Below are positions 13,186 through 26,277 of a DNA stretch of 64,000 bases, in pieces. Numbering within the stretch: position 1 is the stretch's first letter; each line of letters starts with the position of its first letter. The position numbers and the translations under genes were made by a program. The notes under the pieces are model-generated. The model did no database searches, was not told where the DNA came from, and saw only the letters and a program-made list of their open reading frames with translations. This DNA is from Sycobia sp. Sy_11 (lineage: Eukaryota; Arthropoda; Insecta; Hymenoptera; Epichrysomallidae): NCBI GenBank assembly GCA_018907035.1, contig JACCIC010000035.1, positions 1,178,001 to 1,242,000 of the forward strand, given 5' to 3'.

Positions 13186-13860
13186 GGCCCTCGACGTGTG
13201 CGAGTGTGTCGCTCCGCGAGGCTGAGAAGCGCTGGCCGCGGCTCGCGCATCGGAGGCGTCGTCTCGCGAGCCGGCGGTCGGAGGGCGGGGACGCGGCAGC
13301 GAGAAAAACCCACACGTATATAGTCAATCGAAGCGCGAGCAGCGGGGGAGGTCGGGGACGGCGAGGGGAGGGTAGGGTGGGGAGGGGGGGGCGAAGGACG
13401 GCTCCGGGAGCCAAAGAAGAAGTCGAAGAAGAGGAAGGTGGGCCGCGGCCTCCGCAGGGCCCGAGAGCGCGGCGGCCGGTGCGGAGTGGCTTTGCGGAGG
13501 CCGCGTGGCCCCCGGCCAGCGCCGAGAGGTAATTAGCCCGGGCAAGTGACAAAAAGCACCGTCTTAATGCAAACACGCGCCCGGCCGTAACTCGTTAATT
13601 ACAGGCCGCCTCCGATTGATCTTCGGCCAGTCTATAACGCGACTTATTGCCGCCGCCTTTGAGTCCTTCTTCTGCAGCCGGACGTCGATTCCGCCAGACT
13701 CCCGCCGCCGCCCCTCCTCCCCTCCTACTACACCCCCCTCTCCCCCCCCTCTCTCCGTCTCTTCTCTATCCCGTCTTTTGGGCTCTTTTGAGGAAAAAAA
13801 TTAATTGGATACTAGATGAGAGTAGCCTCCCACTAATTTTCTTTTTCGTCCTCGAGCTCG
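12791..13860. other. CpG-rich island with possible splice donor
   Basis: Strong GC richness from 12815 to 13780 with a (CT)n array inside. A plus-strand frame at 13206-13532 is Arg/Gly-rich and ends by running into GAGAG|GTAATT, an acceptable splice-donor match at 13528-13529. The low-complexity protein gives no support for coding. A non-coding first exon is possible but unproven. Confidence 0.35.
13153..13183. repeat. (CT)n microsatellite
   Basis: A 31-base CT array in the GC-rich island. Confidence 0.95.
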
Positions 13861-13905
13861 CTTTTATTTTTATTGACACTCGTAATGGCCAGTCTTTTCA
13901 TCCCC

Positions 13906-13907
<2 letters not shown>

Positions 13908-13952
<45 letters not shown>
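13908..13952. repeat. (TA)n microsatellite
   Basis: A pure 45-base TA array close to the change from the GC-rich island to the AT-rich desert. Confidence 0.97.
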
Positions 13953-13953
<1 letters not shown>

Positions 13954-14169
13954 TCACATATTACTCTCCGCACCGTAATGTCTTCGTTTTCGACCGCCAC
14001 TTCTTATTACACAGGAGCATTTCGATTTTATGGGAACGATACATTGAGAGAAGCATATTCAGAGCAAAGATCGGCGCCGTTTTTAAAATTTCTTGATCGT
14101 CTAAATTATGAACAAAATTTTAATGATACTGCTACTATAGATCTCCATTTTTCGTCTTCGCTTGGATTA

Positions 14170-16050
14170 ATAATATAATCGATTCTTTAAAATTGCTTGT
14201 GCAAAATCGCATAGCTTCATTTTGTTTCTAAATATTTATTTATGTGTGTTATAATATATTAATTCAAGAAAACTTAATTAAAATGAAATTTTATATTATT
14301 TATTTAATATATTAATCAAAGAAACTAATTAATTTATGTAGCTTTTATAAATGTGTGTGTCAATTAGGATTGTTTACTTATATTTTTATCCATTTAAAAT
14401 ATATCTTATTCCTTCAATGACTCAGGCACTCATAAACATCGGCATTGAACTATAGAATCTTAACGTGTGAAATTTTGTTCTGACGAACGTGCAAAAGTAT
14501 GTTATAATCGATTATAGGTAGTGCCCGTATCATAGAAAATCATAATTTTTTACAATTATGTATTATAAGTAATTGAGCGGTTGTTATTAATTTCACGTGC
14601 GATGAATAATCTAGTAAAATAATAGATAAATTTAATAGATTTTGAAATTTTAGAAAACAAACAAACAAGCAAATACTGGCTCTTCAAGCAATAGTAAAAA
14701 TTACGCGCATCATATTTATAATTATTATCGAAACAAATACTTTTTTAGAATATAACAGTCTACATGAACGAAATTTAATTAAATTGCTACTGTTGGTGGC
14801 ACTGACATTTAATCGAGTTCGTTTAAATAGTTCTAATTAATATCACGGATTCATGTTACATCGGCTCTATTAGTTTCCCATTAGACTGGTATTTGAATTT
14901 CATATGGCATACCGTTAATTTACTCTAAATAAGGTTTATTGAAAATTATATTTACTTTTGAGAATTCGAACCGAAGTAAGTTTCAATGTAAAAAATCAAT
15001 ATAACTAGCAAAATGTCAGATAACGTTACTTATTTTTCAATAATGAATCATAAAATGGTAACATACGTAATTATTTTAAAATATAAATAGTAAATGCGTT
15101 TTCAATATCTGTACTTACATTCAGATTATAGAACTCTATAGTAAAGGGAAGCTTCAAAATTTTGATTATAGTGATATAAAAATAATTTCCAATTAAAAAC
15201 TGTAGCAGTGAATTAAATTTTAATTATCTTCTATGTATATTTTTTTAAAACTTATTTTGGAGGAAAACCATTACTTAACAATTTAAATTCTGTATACTGC
15301 CGCCAGTTATATCAAATTGTGAATATTCCAACATATCGCTGTCGAATAAATTGGTGAGTTTGAAATAAATAAAAAGACAAATTAGAAAAAATGTTTATAC
15401 TTAGATATTTCCAAAAGATTTTCAATTCTATTCCCGCCACGGTAATCAAATATTTTTGTCTTTCGTTCCAAAAATAAGCGGCCATATCGTAAGCGTATTG
15501 CGAGCAGTCTTATAACTTATCATTAGCTCGCTATAAATGGAAATGAGAGTCGAATTTCCAAAGTTAGTTATTAAGTTTAGCAAATTATACATTTTGGCGA
15601 CTTTGGGTGAGATAAATCGATGTTGCAGTTACTTGCAATCGAGTCTCTTATATCAAGGAAATCCTTAATGACTATCTTTCGAATGGAAATACAAGAATCT
15701 TGGCAACCACGGCAAATGAATTTGGATTTGAATAAAAATTGATTGGTCGAGAAACTGTTAACTTCGAGAAATCGTCCGTGTTTTGCCCCGCGAATCATTC
15801 TGAAATCGATGGAAATAGCCTGAAATCTTTTGAAATCATGAAAAAAATATTGCAATCATAAAAGAATATTTGATATCACTGAAACTAATTTTAATTACAA
15901 GTTTAACATCGTTAATACAGATAGGAATGCTTGGAAATTCAAATCGAAATCATTAACAAAATTCATTTGTTATCGCACAAAGAATTGACACAGCGGACAT
16001 GATTACTATACATCATATCAATTTCGCTTACTATGCATGCACATTTATAA
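14170..16050. other. AT-rich non-coding desert
   Basis: About 1.9 kb of AT-rich DNA with stops in all frames. At 15799-15838 the word TGAAATC recurs three times in a short degenerate run. A 92-codon minus-strand frame at 15577-15855 has no ATG start and no recognised domain, so I do not call it. Confidence 0.5.
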
Positions 16051-16059
16051 ATTATGAAA

Positions 16060-16650
16060 AGAGTGGATCGCGAAAAAAAAAACGTCCGACGATCTGGAGA
16101 GGCAGGGGACAGGTGCACGCGCGCGCGAGCCAAGCGCGCGCAAGGTGGACTTCGCATCGCGCCAGTCCGCAGGTTATACATTGGCAAGCGCGCCACTCGA
16201 TGGGCTTCCACACTTTTGAATAATCCCAAACGAACGATTTCATCGACGGCATTGGATGATCACTGTTTGCGAAACGATCGTCGCGTTGTCGCGTAAAGTT
16301 TCGTCTGTGTCGAAGTGGCGGCGGAGGAGGGGGGGGGGCTGACGGGGACCCGATTTACCGCGCCACGAAACAACGTCGATGCGGCCGCGCGCGAGAGCTC
16401 CACAGCAATTTGCAAGGTGCAGCGCGCACGACATTAGTCAAGGCACCTATCGCTGCCCGTGCATCGCGTAACTGTAACGCGTTGCTCGGGCGCGATTCGC
16501 GGTCCCTCTCCCTGCATATATATCTCTCTCCCTTTGGCAACCCTACCCTCTCGCCCCCTCCCTCCTCCGGCTCGTTGTGGCGAGCCGCGATGACGTTAAT
16601 GATCTGTTTAATTACCGAATGACACGAAAAGCCAACGCACTAGAGATAAC

Positions 16651-16696
<46 letters not shown>

Positions 16697-16800
16697 GTGC
16701 GACTCCAATTTGCGATAAAAAAAGAAGATAGAACGCGCGATTTTCAGGAGGAGAAGGTACGGAGGCTCTTTGTTATCATGGGCAGCAGATAACATTCAAT
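16060..16800. other. GC-rich island
   Basis: CpG-rich sequence with a G run near 16331-16339. Overlapping open frames on both strands encode Arg/Ala-rich, unrecognisable proteins. Confidence 0.5.
16649..16698. repeat. (TA)n array within a perfect palindrome
   Basis: The TA array is flanked by ACATTTAT on the left and its exact complement ATAAATGT on the right, so the whole 50 bases form one perfect inverted repeat. It could extrude as a cruciform. Confidence 0.9.
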
Positions 16801-17400
16801 ATAAATTTCCTGTTTATACTTCTAATAGCACGTCTGCCCTTTTTAAAATTATCTCCTTATATAAATAAATAAATGAATATATATAAATAAATAAATATAT
16901 ATATATATATACGATAATGCAAATATATATACGAGAACGCAATTTATAATTAATGTAAAGACGAAAATGAAAAATTTTCCACTTTGCTTAAAAGGGGAGC
17001 CTCAGACTGTGTAACAATGAATGGTCTGTATTATGCAAGGCGATAAGATATGTTTCTCGTCTTTAGCTAATTATTTACTATATGCTTATTTATTGTGCTG
17101 TTTGTTCGTTAATAACACAATAACAAAACCCAGGAATTAATATTTACTAATTAAATTGATGCCAAGGCAAATGTCAACGACCGAATTATTTGAAACATTA
17201 CGTTTTTATAACACGTGAGCACGTAACAGCTACTGCTTTTCGACTATATCTGATACATATAGATAGCTGGAAAGTGGAATTTTAATCAGCTAAAATTTAT
17301 GAATTAATTAAAGTAATTTTTTCCCCTCAGCTGCGCAAGAAGTAAACTTTTTCTGTTTAACGTAGCCCTCATCGATCGTATAGGGCTGTTTCAAAGTTCA
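16801..17400. other. AT-rich block with (AAAT)n/(TA)n start
   Basis: A mixed AAAT and TA repeat occupies about 16858-16911. The rest is AT-rich with no gene seen. Confidence 0.55.
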
Positions 17401-18391
17401 CCTCCCCCCATCCTCCTCCCCCATATATAAATCAACGATACCGATAATAACATCATTCGATATTCTCGATTACCGTAGGTCCATGTAATATTCCAAGGAG
17501 ATCCACGAGGCGTCGTGTTAAAAGGGATTTTATGAAAGGCGAAACGGCGCCCGGTGTATCGCGGAAGTTGGGAAAAACTGCGGGGCGGCAGCGCGGGGCG
17601 TCGGGGGTGGGCCTCCGGCGAACGAGAGCCATCGGCTTTTTGTCCGCGCGGGACTCTCGTGCGGGCGCCGCGCCGGCCGCCGGCCGCCGCGATATCAGAG
17701 GGTCTGCATTATTGATGGCGTATTGAAACGGTATGAGCGCGGTGATAAAACGCGCTGGGGCCCGAGCGCCGCGGAGGTCCCCACTTAACGTCCCGGATTA
17801 TATATGACGGGGTGGCGAGAGCGGCGGAGGAGGAGGGGGGATTCACGGGAGGGGGCTGCGAGCAGCGGCCAAAGGAGGTGCTCCTCTTTCTTTCGGTTGG
17901 CCGGGCCCCACCGTGAGCCCGAATATATTACCCACCGTCGCGGGCGCTCTACTCGGACGTCTCACCCTCTCGCCTGCCGCCTCCCTTCCTCCCGCCCCGC
18001 TCGCCTTCTCCGTCCGTCCTTCTCGCACCGCGCTTCTCCGCGAGCCACCCATCGGCTAGGTGCTATTTTCTTATCTGATAAGACCGCGCGTGCGCTTTAT
18101 ATTTATGGCCCGGTCGTTCTCCGATCTCCGAACGGATTTCGTCTATTGTGCTCGTCCCGGAGATATATATTGGCCGACTCATTTTTCTCGGCGTGACTCT
18201 TCCCCCCATCCCCTCCCCCGTCCAATCCTCCTGGCCACCCTCTTTGTACGCGCTCATAGGCGTTTGCCTTTGATACAATAAAGATTTTTAAGCGGATGAC
18301 TAATTGAGGTGCAGGCGAATACATCATTCGCATTGAATTTATCGCGGCATCGAGGGGGAATTAAAAATTACCGGCGCTTTTTCTCCCTTCT

Positions 18392-18418
18392 ACACACACA
18401 CGCGCACACACACACACC
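18392..18418. repeat. (CA)n microsatellite, imperfect
   Basis: A CA array interrupted by CGCG. Confidence 0.93.
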
Positions 18419-18677
18419 TACATAAGCACACATAGGCTCGAGGAGAGAAAAGAAGAAAAGGTCGCATTATTTACAGGTCGTTCGGAGAATTACGAGCCTT
18501 CGAATATCGTAATTTTTTTATCGCCGTCGGATTGGTAATGATACCCCCGCATTAATACAGTGTATCTATAAGCAAGAACGAAATTGTCAATAACTTTATT
18601 TGTTTACAGCCTCGTTAAGTCGCCGCGCGGTCCCCTCCTCGCCTCTCGCGCTCTCCGGCGCGCGGCGTGCATCGAGG

Positions 18678-18679
<2 letters not shown>

Positions 18680-18713
<34 letters not shown>
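18680..18713. repeat. (CT)n microsatellite
   Basis: A pure CT array followed by further CT-rich DNA to about 18740. Confidence 0.96.
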
Positions 18714-18716
<3 letters not shown>

Positions 18717-18832
18717 CTCTGTCTCCATCTTCCTCTCTATCTCCGATGCGTCCTCCGCGACGGCCTCTGGCTTGGCGCTTCGATCGTTAAATAGCCTCAC
18801 CGCGATGACGAACGAACGTGATTCGAGGATTT

Positions 18833-19087
18833 ATGCCGGGCATCAATTTCCCTCAATTTGTCCCGGGGCCATTTTACAAGAGCGGCGACGAGAGCCGGAG
18901 TTCCTCGCTTCATTCGCGCGGGATTCGCGAGGTCAAGGGAGAAGCGTCGAGGGCGACGGCGCGGGACGGGTGCGGGGGGGGGGTAGGTAGGGCCAAGCCC
19001 CGACCCCGTCTGGAGGATCAGCGTCCGGGCGTCAAGTCGTCGTCCGCGTCCTCTCGCTCTCGCCCGGCGAGAGAGACCGGCCCGAGG
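18833..19087 (+). other. Weak candidate exon, protein not recognised
   Basis: An ATG at 18833 opens a frame of about 85 codons. It starts with a non-repetitive Pro/Phe-rich stretch (PGINFPQFVPGPF) and becomes Arg/Ser-rich. The frame runs to CCCGAG|GTAGGT, a fair splice-donor match at 19086-19087, and meets a stop immediately after. No family is recognised. GC-rich composition alone could give such a frame, so confidence is low. Confidence 0.13.
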
Positions 19088-19345
19088 TAGGTTCGTAAAT
19101 TAAGCAATTTGCTAATGATATTCTCACGTGACTCGTATTTTAGCCCGCGCGTCTTTTAGTGCTGGCGCGCCGTCGGTCGATGATGCGCTCCGCCCGCAAC
19201 AACGTCTCTGCACGCGTGCAAACACTGTGCCCGCCGAAAGAACGTCCTTTCATATACGAGGGCGGCTGCAGCGGACACAAACGATCTCTGCCCGTCTCTC
19301 TTTCTCCCGTCCGCAGGCTTCCTTCGAAGAGGCTTTCACGAGCGC

Positions 19346-19376
19346 CACGCACACACACACAGACACACACACACAC
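19346..19376. repeat. (CA)n microsatellite
   Basis: A CA array with one G interruption. Confidence 0.95.
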
Positions 19377-20241
19377 GTACAGATACTTTTGCACGCTCGC
19401 GAGATTCATTGAGCATAAATGAGGTAAACAAACGCACACGTGTGCATACGTACGAACGACGCATCGTGAAGCGGAAATCATTATGCTCGACGGATTCGTA
19501 AAAACAATGTCATTTACACCTTCTAGATTAATAATTATTGCCTAAAAAATTTATCCCCCTTAATCTCACTTAATCATTCCGCTCTGCGGCTTTATACAAT
19601 TCCTCCAATGAAACATTAGTGTCCCTTCCCGAGAAACCATTACATATTTTTTATCCTGTCTTATTCGACTTACGCTGCAATTGTGAAATAAAAATTTTAA
19701 TGCCCATTTAATTTACTATGCTTAATTTAACTTTTAAATTTATTGAAGCACCGTTAAGAGAATGGATGAATTTGAACGAATGTCTTTGAGCATGTAATGA
19801 AATGCTTATGAAAATAGAATATCATCAATGGGTGCCGCACGCGGGAGGCAAATGTAGATTTGCGAAAGTTTCCGTAGCAGGCCTTGAACACGAAATTTGA
19901 ATTAAAACTCGCTTCTTCAGACGACACATGCGAACGCGAGCGCACACGGGCGCAGAGACATACGCGTACGTACTCAGGCCCTCGCGCCGTCCCTTCGGTC
20001 CGAATTTTAATTTAATGCGTACAAAAGCATTATCTGCAGGTTTTCCCTTCTGGGTATCGGAGCTTTTGTCTGGAGGATACAATCTAATCAGGGTCGCCAT
20101 GGTCACAGAGAACGCGCTGGATTATTTACCGTCATATTTCAGATTGGGATTTGTGAGTCGCAAGGCTCTCGCTCTTTCTGTGCCTCCGTCGCCGCGCCGC
20201 GGCAATAACGAGCGACCGCGCGCTCGCTCACGCGCTCAAAT

Positions 20242-20268
20242 ACACACATACACACACACACACACACA
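20242..20268. repeat. (CA)n microsatellite
   Basis: A CA array with one T interruption near its start. Confidence 0.95.
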
Positions 20269-20333
20269 TTTCCTCTTCTAAAACCATAACCTATTCCGCG
20301 CCGCCCCTTTTTGCGAATCCACCCGAGAGCGAA

Positions 20334-20360
<27 letters not shown>
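20334..20360. repeat. (GA)n microsatellite
   Basis: A pure GA array. Confidence 0.95.
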
Positions 20361-20365
<5 letters not shown>

Positions 20366-20445
20366 GGAGGGCGAGCCCTTGTTTTCGTTTAGTGCTCCGG
20401 GCTCTTTCCTTCCAGCCCTTCTTCCTTTAGAACATATTTATTATA

Positions 20446-21690
20446 GCCGCTGAGGCTTAAACTTTACGGTTTTGTTTTTAAAACCGCGTTTTCGGATTCG
20501 TTAGTAAAAATTGCGTCTCCTCATTGATTATCAGCTTATTTTATATTTAATGGCTACATTTAATATAAGATACAATGTGTTTCATTAAAAATATCAACCT
20601 TATATTTGGACATGATTAAAGCATTGTTAATTTCATATAATATTGGAGGAATATATTCTTGTCACAAAATTTGCATCGTATTTCAAAGCAACGAATAATC
20701 TAAATTATATCTAAATTTATGTATTAAATGAAATAAATCTATAACAGTCAGGACGAGTGGGAAGCTCGAAATGACAATGTTCTTTGAGAAGTTCTCATCT
20801 TTTGAGGACAGGTTTTTATCGAAAGTCTGTTAATCAATGTGGTTGTCTGATAATTTGACTGTTGTGTGAGGTTTCTACCGGGAATTCCGTTTTAGGTAAA
20901 AGCAACGCCCAATCATCTTGATTTCTATAAGCTATTATTGTATCTATACCAGCGTACAAAAAATTTATTATTATAATTCTTTTGACTGTAATTTCGCAAC
21001 TTGAGGATCTAAAGCACAAGAAAACATTTTTTCTGCAAGTTTTCGTTAGAATTGACACTGACTTCAATATATTGATCGTAGACTTCTGACCAAAAAAATG
21101 TTTTACATGGTGTAAATTATAAAATCGAAACATATGGAGATATTTAATAGTATTACGAATTTATGCCAGATAGGTTGATGTCTGCCAATTTTCAGCCCAA
21201 TTGGTCGTACAGAAAAATGTTTGTTACTCAGTCCACCCTAAAATACTTCGTCAGGCGTAAGATACGTATAACACTTGATCATATATGATTTCTTAATATA
21301 ATCTTATAATCCTCATACGTACAACAATTCCTTTTTGGAAGTTCTTAAACCGATGGAGAGGTGAATGAAGAAATGTCCATTGGGCATATATTTTAACATC
21401 GAAAGATAGGACGTAAGAGTAGCCTTATTTGGCGCTTCTGTCGGATGCTTAGGGAGATAAGTCGAAACATCTGCTATATATAGACGATAACTTTTTTAAT
21501 ATTTTGAAATTCAATCTACAGATTCTAATGCATCTTCTTAAAACTGGATATAATGCCAAAATATCAGGATGTAAGACAAGTCGATGTCTTAAACCTAAAC
21601 GAATATACTATATTACCATAAGAATACAAAATTCATGAAGTCGATCATCGAGCGATTTCGTGAAAGTCGATGAACCATACTCGTTTAGTT
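20446..21690. other. AT-rich block, possibly holding a decayed insertion
   Basis: The block starts with ordinary AT-rich DNA. From about 20740 to 21640 it becomes more balanced and non-repetitive, with a 99-codon minus-strand frame at 20834-21133. That frame has no recognised domain. A decayed transposon or pseudogene is one possibility, but no termini or motifs are visible. Confidence 0.3.
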
Positions 21691-22611
21691 GATCGCACCT
21701 CCCCCCCCCCCACACACACGTAAGTCCGCCTCTATACGTCATTGCGATTAGCTTATATAAGGCATTGTCCCGGGTTATAAGGCTCGCGTGTCGTATGAGC
21801 GCCGAGGTCGAAGGTGAGGGTTAACGAATGAATTGCCGGATATTCACGGCGCGCCCCGCGGCCCACAAAGGAGGCTAGCCGCCGCCCGCGCCGAGCGACG
21901 CGCGCCTGCAGCGCGCAAGACCCTCCCTTAATTAATATAGATTACTTCTGATTGTATATTTATCTATTAATCCATATTAACGACGAGCCAGCGCGAGCTC
22001 GCGGGGCAAGCGAATGTCTTCGACCATCGCTGATTCGGCTTAATCAGTCGAAGGGTTGTAAATTGATTGATGTCGTTGCTTCCCCCTCCCCCGCCCTCCT
22101 CACCTTCCGCCTTATTTTTCTCTCTCACTCTCTTTCTCTCGCTCCTTAATACCCCGGATGGAGTCTCGCTCGCTTGCCATTTCATATTTCACGATATCAA
22201 TCATTCGTTCGTGCTCTCTCATTCCGCATCCCATTCGAACTTAGAACAATGGACGCCGTGCCCCGTCTCCCGCGACACGGCACATTATTACAGTCGTCAC
22301 AGTCGTCGTCGTCGGCGGTGGCGACGGCGGCAGGCATTACGTCCGCATCGATATCGCGGAAGAAAAGAATAAGAATCGGGTCCTGATGTATATAGCCGGA
22401 GCCGCCGACTTATCCTCGGCTTTCTGATTGAATGGCTTCGCCGTAGGCACTCGACGGAGTCACAGGCTGACTTACCCAACCCCCCCCCACACCGCCGCCC
22501 TTTCCCGTCTCCTTCCAGTTGCCATCTATTCCCCTCTCGCTCTGTCTCTTGCTCTGGTTCTCGCTGTCTTCTTCGCCCCGTCTCCCGCCCCACCTCCGGT
22601 TTGTTTAATTC

Positions 22612-22625
22612 AAAAAAAAAAAAAA
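22612..22625. repeat. Poly(A) tract, 14 bases
   Basis: A short A homopolymer in a CT-rich plus-strand context, with no recognisable retroposon next to it. Confidence 0.85.
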
Positions 22626-22802
22626 GAAACATTTCTCTTATACTTGCGCTAGCGCTGGCTCGCTCGCTCTCCTCGCATAACGCGGGAGTACACGAGGACG
22701 CCCGGCAACGAGTGGATATCTGAAATCTCCAATATTTTTAAAAGCTCGCAAGAAACGCGAGGGGGAAGCCCTGCGAGATCGAGGACGGCGTGCGAGCGGG
22801 AA

Positions 22803-22876
22803 CGAGAGAGAAAGACAGATAGGCAGAGAGGGAGAGAGAGAAAGTGGGAGAGAGAGAGTGAGAGAGAGAGAGAGAG
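22803..22876. repeat. Imperfect (GA)n tract
   Basis: A 74-base purine tract of GA repeats with scattered interruptions. The pure purine/pyrimidine strand split could allow triplex formation. Confidence 0.9.
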
Positions 22877-23079
22877 CTTGCGGTAGAGAAGGTGGGGGAG
22901 GGTGGAGAAGGGGTGACTTCGCACCGCGCCGCGCCTCACCTTCAAAGGCAAGCCTCTCTCACGAGCGACGGCCATTAAAATACGAATAATAATTACGAGA
23001 GCGTCGGCAAAATGATCAGTCCGCTTCTACCGGAGCGATCGTCCGCATCAGTCAGTCTAACATCTACATCCTCCTTTTT

Positions 23080-23083
<4 letters not shown>

Positions 23084-23114
<31 letters not shown>
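23084..23114. repeat. (CT)n microsatellite
   Basis: A CT array that degrades into CTAT at its right end. Confidence 0.95.
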
Positions 23115-23122
<8 letters not shown>

Positions 23123-23400
23123 TTCATTCTCTCGGTCTCTCGCCCCACCCCCGAGCCTCTCGTCGCTTTCGATTTTTTTATATTTTCCCTCTTGTACACT
23201 AGTCCCCCTCCCGAGCGCGCGCACTCCTTTTTTTTACGATTTCGTGCCGCACGCGTGAGAGAGTAAGCGTGGTTACTGCTGGCTTTTTAGCGAATATGAC
23301 GAGCGTCATTTTACTGCTGGCGTGACAAAAGCAGAAGATACTTACGCTTCGATACTGCGCTTTTAATATGCCAGAAAGGTATGTTGACAGGGATGAGATG

Positions 23401-23880
23401 CTGGCTGCTGCGAAGGACATATTTGATAAACGTTGTATGGTTAAATCTAATTGTCTTGCTTCATTTAGCCGTGTTTCTATTCATTTTATGATTTTTTTTC
23501 TAGTATCATAAGTTATTAATACATAAAGTAACATATATTTCAATTCCAATTTGTACAAATTTCTATTAGAATTCCGAATTAAAATAAAATATTTTGGAAA
23601 AGTATGGGATTTTCTATTAATAATTTTGTTTCCAATGCTAAAAAATAGACTGAATTTTAGTTTTAATGTTTTAAAATGATTAATTACAAGTGAATGTTAC
23701 GTTTAATTGTAAAAATTATTAACATCACATTTCTAATTTTTATAAGTTTAGCATTATACTTTGTTTGATTATATGTTTATTTACTTTTTTATTAAATTAA
23801 TTATATTGTCGGGTAAAGCAGTTAAATATATAATAAAAACTGGAGAAAACAAGACAGAAATACTTATTCTTCATTATTCG
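23401..23880. other. AT-rich spacer
   Basis: Very AT-rich DNA with no repeat array and no gene seen. Confidence 0.55.
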
Positions 23881-24720
23881 ATTGAATTAAACTGATATTT
23901 GGCGAACAACTGAAGGACGCAATTCACTACAGGTAGAGATATAACGAAGGACAAGTGTTGGGCAAAGAATTTGCAACGCACTTTTCTGATTGGACATACG
24001 TTTTTCCCAGCCTGTACAATTTACAAAAGAAACGCAGGAGGAAGAATTCGTGCCTGGGTTTTGCGCTGGAAACAGCGCGAGGAAGGCAGACAGAAAGAAA
24101 GAGAGAATGAGCGAGGGGGTGCTTTGAGAAAGGGGGGGGGGAGAAGAGGAGCATTTTCTCGCGAGCACATAGCGCGGCTATCGCAAGCGGAGCATGTCGG
24201 TCCGAGCGCGATAAACGTCAAACGCTATTGTGAAGTAATAATGGTGGATTTAGCGTAATTATGTCCGGTGGACGCGCCCGCGGGCGACAAAGAGCGACGA
24301 CGCGATCCTCGAGGCATACACACACACACACACACACACACGGACAGACCGGGGTGCGAGCGCGCAAGAAGTGTCGCGGGCCCCGTGATTGCTCGTTAAC
24401 GTGGCCACGGCCCCGTGTCTGTCACGAAATCGCTGATTATCATCGTTCAAGGAAAAGAGCGAGCGACGCCTGCCATAACGCGCCCGCTCGCATTCTCCGC
24501 GGCCGAGTGCGTGGCGCGCGACTGCGACGCGCCGCTATACCCGTGCGTCAGCTCAACGGCACCGCCGCGGCTGGCCAGGAGCAGCTTCTCCGCTTCATGG
24601 GAAATCGTGCCGTTGCGTTTTGAAGAGCCGAGAGTCCAATTCCAACGGGCTATATTTATTATCGATGATGCCATGTCCGGGCATTGAGTAACGGGAAACA
24701 GGGTCTCGATGTTCTCACCC
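23881..24720. other. GC-rich island
   Basis: CpG-rich DNA with a G run at about 24132-24141 and a CA array. A 90-codon plus frame at 24415-24687 starts at GTG rather than ATG and encodes an unrecognised protein, so it is not called. Confidence 0.45.
24318..24341. repeat. (CA)n microsatellite
   Basis: A pure CA array of 24 bases. Confidence 0.96.
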
Positions 24721-26233
24721 AAAATTGGATGTAGGGAAAAAATCACTGTTTTATGTGTAAAACACCGATATATAAAGCAACGAAAATTGTCGGAAAATGT
24801 GATTTTCATTCTCGTTATTCTGTTGATTTGTTACTTGCAGAGCATCGATTAAGAGCGAAATTCGTTTGTAATATAAAGAACAGAATTGTGGAACATGAGA
24901 ATTCTGTGAAAACGTACTGTTGATAAGTTTCTGAGAGAATTGCATTCAATATAAAAATTATTAGAAAAAATTAAAAACTACTTAATGTCGACTGTTTTTT
25001 TTTTTAATAAACAAACACACATTTTTATAGGTTTTACAGATAGATTTTGATGACAGTCGGCTAATCCTTGTTTATAGTAAGTCCCATATAATCTGAAGCA
25101 TAGAATTGTTACGCTTATAATCATCCTGGAAGAAAGGTATGATTAGTAAATATTAAAAAAGGAGACGTGGGTAGCATATATAGAATTTTATCATTAGAAC
25201 ATTAGTTTAGTCTCTGATAAGGATCCGCAGCAGCTCGAATCGTTGAAATCGGCGGAATGGGATACGTCGATAAGTTGATGAATGGGTAGTCACTCGTTCT
25301 TTGTTAACGATATTTTTTTTTAGGATATTTATAATCGTGACAATTTTATAGATCAAGTTTCACGAGCATCCTTATAAAGACTGTCTAACTGTCATTGTAA
25401 TAGGACTGTATCGTTATCATTCGAATAACATAAAATCTCGGAATAATACAAAGCATTAGATGCAATACTATATCATGGTATTATTTATTTTATGTACAAT
25501 GTCTATAATTCTTCTACAGTTTGAATATAGAATTGGTTACGCATGGATGCATTAAACAATAACTTTTTCATAAATATAATTACATAGTAAAACTTGTTAG
25601 TGTGTTTGTGTGTGTGAATTTAATTTATGTTTTATTACATTTTAGAAAATACGATGGAAAAGATATTAATAATAAATATTTTACATATATGTTCAGAATT
25701 ATTTAAACTTATATATTTGATGAGTAGATCACATTATACATAAATAAATTAAAAATCGTGTATATTTTGTATAATTTTGTGTTCATATTATGTCAGACAG
25801 TTAGATAGAGGGAGAATGTGATGGTTTATGTCAGATAATATAAGAAGAAATTAATAAAGAAAAATTAAATTAATATCATTTCCTTGAGAAGTAGGATTGT
25901 TTTCAAAATAATTATGTACTCGCAGTGAAAGATGTACTTCGCCTTAATGTAATCAGCTAGTTTATAAATAAGCTAGTTAAACAACCATAAAAGGTATGTC
26001 ATGCATTTTATTTTCTTACATTTAATACATATAGTCTAGATGGAAGTGATTAGTTAACCAGTGACAGAAGACTCTTTATAAGCAAGAAATGTAGGTATGA
26101 TAAATTAGTTTTCCAATCGGAGAGTGGTTAAACTTCTTTTTCAGACGAATGGCACATTATTCTATATTTACTTTGCTTATTGTAATTTTATTGTTTTTTT
26201 TAATTTTTAACTAATTTTCATCGAATTAAATTA

Positions 26234-26277
<44 letters not shown>

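Larger units (their letters stand above)
17401..19500. other. GC-rich island with several simple repeats
   Basis: About 2 kb of CpG-rich sequence with CT and CA arrays and no recognised protein. A TATATAAAT word occurs at about 17423. The open frames on both strands mostly reflect composition. A possible exon at 18833-19087 is treated separately. Confidence 0.45.
19501..20445. other. AT spacer followed by mixed sequence
   Basis: An AT-rich interval to about 19830 is followed by mixed DNA carrying CA and GA arrays. No gene is recognised. Confidence 0.5.
21691..23400. other. GC-rich island with simple repeats
   Basis: The island opens with an 11-base C run at 21701-21711. It carries poly(A), GA-rich and CT arrays. 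TATATAAGG occurs at about 21754 without a convincing initiator. No gene is recognised. Confidence 0.5.

Noticed and set aside
21754..21790. TATATAAGG as a core promoter
   Set aside because: No initiator or downstream element lies at the expected spacing, and TATA words are frequent in this window.
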